From contig NWUY0303870255.1 of the NCBI GenBank assembly GCA_004151065.3, positions 1 to 10,065 on the forward strand: a stretch of DNA of 10,065 nt, given 5' to 3'. This stretch comes from Larix sibirica (Eukaryota > Streptophyta > Pinopsida > Pinales > Pinaceae). Each line of letters begins with the position of its first letter. The first letter of the stretch is position 1. Both the position numbers and the translations under genes were made by a program. Positions 7,752 to 10,065 of the stretch are shown one piece after another. A model generated the notes under the pieces. It was not told the DNA's origin. It saw only the letters and a program-made list of their open reading frames with translations, and did not search any database.

Positions 7752-8664
7752 TGATCTAACCTGAGACTAAAGCCTCATTTCCTTCTTTATCTGTGCGGCC
7801 GAACTGCAGAAGCTCTTCACCCATAATGACAATCATCTTGGGAAGGATTTCCAAGCTACTCCTTCACACTCACACTTATTTTTATTATTAACGCTTAGTT
7901 AATGTTTTCCAAGTTCAATATAATTAGAATTAAACAAGAAACACAAGAGAACAACACAAGTTTTCCTAGGAACCTCAATGGAGCATGCCCAAAATATGTT
8001 CAATGTATATAAGAAAGACTACAATGCGAGGAGAGCACTCACAGGTTGCTTCTTTGAGAGTGCACCCAAAATGGTTGCTACACCATTTACAAGAGTAACC
8101 CCATAGTGTGTTTTCTTCCATCCATAGTGACATGTGCGCCTCCTACAGAACCTGTCACTCTTAGCTTCCTGTATCGCTAGCCAAGCCTGCACCCAAGTTT
8201 GCACTTCTTCTACCTAGTAGGGAACACTCTACCCGACTTGTTCCTTACTTCTAGATGGTGCACTACTATTTGATTTACTTGATTCCCACTTCATTGATGC
8301 CTCGAGCTCAAATGCCTTTGTTTTATCTACATGCTCCCGAGTCATGTTATGGGTGCGACCAAGGGTCATGACCCTTTTGGTTGCACCTACTCCCAAGGTG
8401 ACTCAACTACCTAACTGTGGTTCTTGTCATCTTGTGAACTAATGCTTGGTTGCTAATTCATTTGGGAGGGATTCTCCCTACAATGGTTGTTACCAAGGGT
8501 GCGCCTTGTCGAGCCTCTTGCTAAATCCCTTTTAACTTCTGTAGTGGATGCTTCCTTCATGGGTTGGGCATGATGTCTTTCCTCTTCCTTCCAAAGTGGT
8601 CTCTCACCCAACACCACTCCCTTGGTGTAGACACTTAGCCCCAAGCCAAGTCAGGAACATGACA
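7752..8664 (-). repeat. Chromovirus 5' LTR, about 0.9 kb
   Basis: The outer end at 8664 is secure: it matches the 3' LTR start (CATGACA in plus orientation) and the next base begins copia sequence. The inner end near 7752 is inferred from the primer-binding site and a possible TG...CA terminus. Only 8453-8664 can be compared with the 3' LTR, because the other copy is cut at 3554. Open frames inside (8019-8204, 8453-8644) show no known protein and are probably chance. An alternative is that the LTR ends earlier and 7752-8400 holds leader or gag sequence, but no other primer site was seen. Confidence 0.6.
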
Positions 8665-8995
8665 CCAATGGTATTTCAAAATCCTTTTGGAAAAAGGTTG
8701 TGCCTACATGAATTTACATGTTGAATAGATGTACTGAGGGTGTCAACGGAATGTCATACCACAATATTCTTTGAGTGGTTTAAAGATGAGTGTGTTTCTC
8801 CTAAACTGTTTTAATACATTTCTTACCCTCATCTTCCTAACGAGAAGCAACAAAAACTTGACGATAAAAGTTTAGAATATATTTTGTTGTCTATAGTAGG
8901 GATATAAAGGGTTATAATTTGTATAATATATTAACAAAGAAAGTGATATCCAGACACAATGCAATCTTTGATGAAGGGGGGAAATGTAAATGACA
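8665..8995 (+). pseudogene. Copia integrase, C-terminal part, degenerate
   Basis: The plus strand reads NGISKSFWKKVVPT, a stop, IYMLNRCTEGVNGMSYHNIL (to about 8775), then an eroded stretch, and finally FVVYSRDIKGYNLYNILTKK and VISRHNAIFDEGG (8877-8988). These match the order of the copia integrase C-terminal half: the FW-A-E-A-V-like helix, the LNR...MTP-like block, and the GY....K.Y.....K.I.SR.V.FDE block. The catalytic residues lie upstream and are missing from the window. About 100 bases between 8775 and 8876 are heavily eroded. Confidence 0.85.
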
Positions 8996-9330
8996 AGAAG
9001 CTATAAATAAAGGAAAAAAACTGTGGAAATAGACTCATCACCATATAACATCCCTCCTCTTTCCACGAACTCTAGTAATAGCATAAGTTTCAATGTTACT
9101 GAAGCTTTTTCTTTAAGAACTTCTTCATGAAGTACAAATGGGATTCCATGATCATGTCCAGGTCCTCCAAAAAGGGTAAAGATCCTAAAATAAATTTAGT
9201 GGAATATCAACATTAAATATGCTAATTTTTATATGGCCTCTAAAGTTCAAGTTAAACCAAGTGTTAATATAAATGCACTTCACTATATATATCGGAATGA
9301 AGAAATGGATATCAAAATTAATATAATATA
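8996..9330 (+). other. Eroded linker between copia integrase and reverse transcriptase
   Basis: Copia elements carry a poorly conserved Ser/Pro-rich linker here. The plus strand shows PPLSTNSSNSISFNVTEAFS in one frame (about 9050-9110) and then only short open pieces such as FYMASKVQVKPS (about 9228-9263). Nothing else is recognisable. Confidence 0.45.
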
Positions 9331-10065
9331 AAGAATTGAATTGTGAGAATTGGTTCATCTCCTTAAGGAAAGGGAAAGGATTTTATAGGAGTCAATGGGT
9401 CTACAAAAATGAAGCATAAGGTGGACGAATTAGTTGAAAGGAACAAGGAACGATTCATAGCAAAAGATTACTCACACCAACCAATTATAGATTATAGTGA
9501 AATTGTTTCTCCCATTGCAATATTTCATATTATAGGGCATCAACAACTTAATTTAATAGCAAAAGGTTACTCACAACAACCCATTATATATTATAATGAA
9601 ATGTTTTCTCCCATTACAATATTTCATATTATAAGGCATCAACAACTTAATTTAAGTGGAAAGTATTTTTATTTGATGTAAAATAAAAAAAATTGAGGGG
9701 TGGTTATGGAGACGCGATTAAGTTACAAAATTACATGTCAAGAATAGTGCTTACAATTTGGATGAGGATTTTAATATTCGGATAAGATCGAAGGTATGGG
9801 CATGGAAGAATGGATGAGTACCTTCATTAAATTTGGTTTAAGAAAATATTATAATTGCAAGTTTACCTAACTCTATAGGTGAAGTCAAGGGTGATAATGG
9901 GTTGTTGATTGTATGATTAGTTGTAGCCTGAGGATATAACAAGTTGTTGATGTGTGAATCTAAAGCAATAATTACAATAAATTTTGAGATGAAATATTTG
10001 GGGTTAATGGGTTATTTCCTTGACATGGAGGTAAGTCAACTAAATAATGGTTTTGAATGATGATG
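9331..10065 (+). pseudogene. Copia reverse transcriptase, degenerate, runs off the window
   Basis: Landmarks on the plus strand: ELVHLLKE, SQWVYK, then an open frame at 9409-9681 with KHKVDELVERNKERFIAKDY and the blocks AKGYSQQ and SPI. These match the start of copia reverse transcriptase (the WV.K.K...G...R.KAR.VAKGY.Q...DY...FSP region). Further on come KYFYLM, an eroded middle, then INFEMKYLGLMGYFLDMEV (9975-10032), matching the late F.M.DLG....FLG.EV block. A 99-bp unit within the first part is tandemly duplicated (9457-9654). The Tyr-x-Asp-Asp region expected near 9900 is not recognisable. The gene continues past 10065. Confidence 0.85.
9457..9654 (+). repeat. 99-bp tandem duplication inside copia reverse transcriptase
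   Basis: Two adjacent 99-bp units (9457-9555 and 9556-9654) differ at 9 positions by hand count. The length is a multiple of three, so both translate in the same open frame as 33-residue repeats beginning IAKDYSHQPII and IAKGYSQQPII and both ending HQQLNL. The second unit is nearer the usual copia motif (AKGYSQQ). Confidence 0.9.

Larger units (their letters stand above)
3554..8664 (-). mobile_element. Ty3/gypsy chromovirus, degenerate, full domain order
   Basis: Read on the minus strand, the element runs 5' LTR, primer-binding site, gag remnant, protease, reverse transcriptase, RNase H, integrase with GPY/F module, chromodomain, polypurine tract and 3' LTR. That order, with a chromodomain at the end of pol, defines the chromovirus branch of Ty3/gypsy. 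Every domain is recognisable by motif and every one carries stops or frameshifts, so the copy is dead. Both LTRs end in CATGACA at the outer (8664) and inner (3765) boundaries, and their shared 212 bases are only about two-thirds identical by eye, which points to an old insertion. The right end abuts copia integrase sequence at 8665. The left end is not in the window, because a later element split the 3' LTR at 3554. Confidence 0.9.
8665..10065 (+). mobile_element. Ty1/copia pol remnant, 5'-truncated by the chromovirus, open at the window end
   Basis: On the plus strand this stretch holds the end of a copia integrase, an eroded linker, and a copia reverse transcriptase. The order integrase then reverse transcriptase is the copia signature. 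Its first bases are already in frame with integrase (NGISKSFWKK), so the gypsy element landed inside the copia gene. The preceding half should lie beyond the nested elements to the left, and the 3' end lies past 10065. Many stops and frameshifts show that it is dead. Confidence 0.85.

Noticed and set aside
1-10065. CRISPR array, tRNA or rRNA gene, or bacterial operon
   Set aside because: No regularly spaced identical repeats, no cloverleaf or rRNA core was recognised, and the content is that of plant retrotransposons.

Overview
This is nuclear DNA of a seed plant, probably one with a large repeat-rich genome. A conifer or other gymnosperm is plausible, but the window does not settle it. It is AT-rich and holds no intact host gene. 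What can be recognised is LTR-retrotransposon wreckage: a Ty3/gypsy chromovirus, a Ty1/copia element, and the LTR and primer-binding site of a third element. All are full of stops and frameshifts, and both primer-binding sites resemble the initiator-tRNA-Met type usual in plants.

Layout. Positions 1-3330 are mostly unassigned AT-rich sequence. The one recognisable coding remnant is a minus-strand gag-like reading frame with two zinc knuckles (about 105-660). Positions 3331-3553 are a primer-binding site plus a 209-bp LTR on the minus strand, so that element's body should run leftward from 3331. Positions 3554-8664 are a minus-strand chromovirus: part of its 3' LTR (3554-3765), polypurine tract, chromodomain, integrase, RNase H, reverse transcriptase, protease, a very eroded or shortened gag, a primer-binding site near 7730 and a 5' LTR (about 7752-8664). 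Positions 8665-10065 are a plus-strand copia pol remnant that begins in mid-integrase exactly where the chromovirus ends and runs into the reverse transcriptase at the window edge.

The pieces nest. The chromovirus sits inside the copia integrase gene, and the 209-bp-LTR element sits inside the 3' LTR of the chromovirus. The order of insertion is therefore copia first, chromovirus second, 209-bp-LTR element last. The missing copia 5' half and the rest of the chromovirus 3' LTR should lie left of position 1.

I found no undescribed functional system. The points most worth checking are the unclassified gag-like frame lying far from the primer-binding site of the inner element, a 99-bp in-frame tandem duplication in the copia reverse transcriptase, and the clean nesting geometry, which makes testable predictions.
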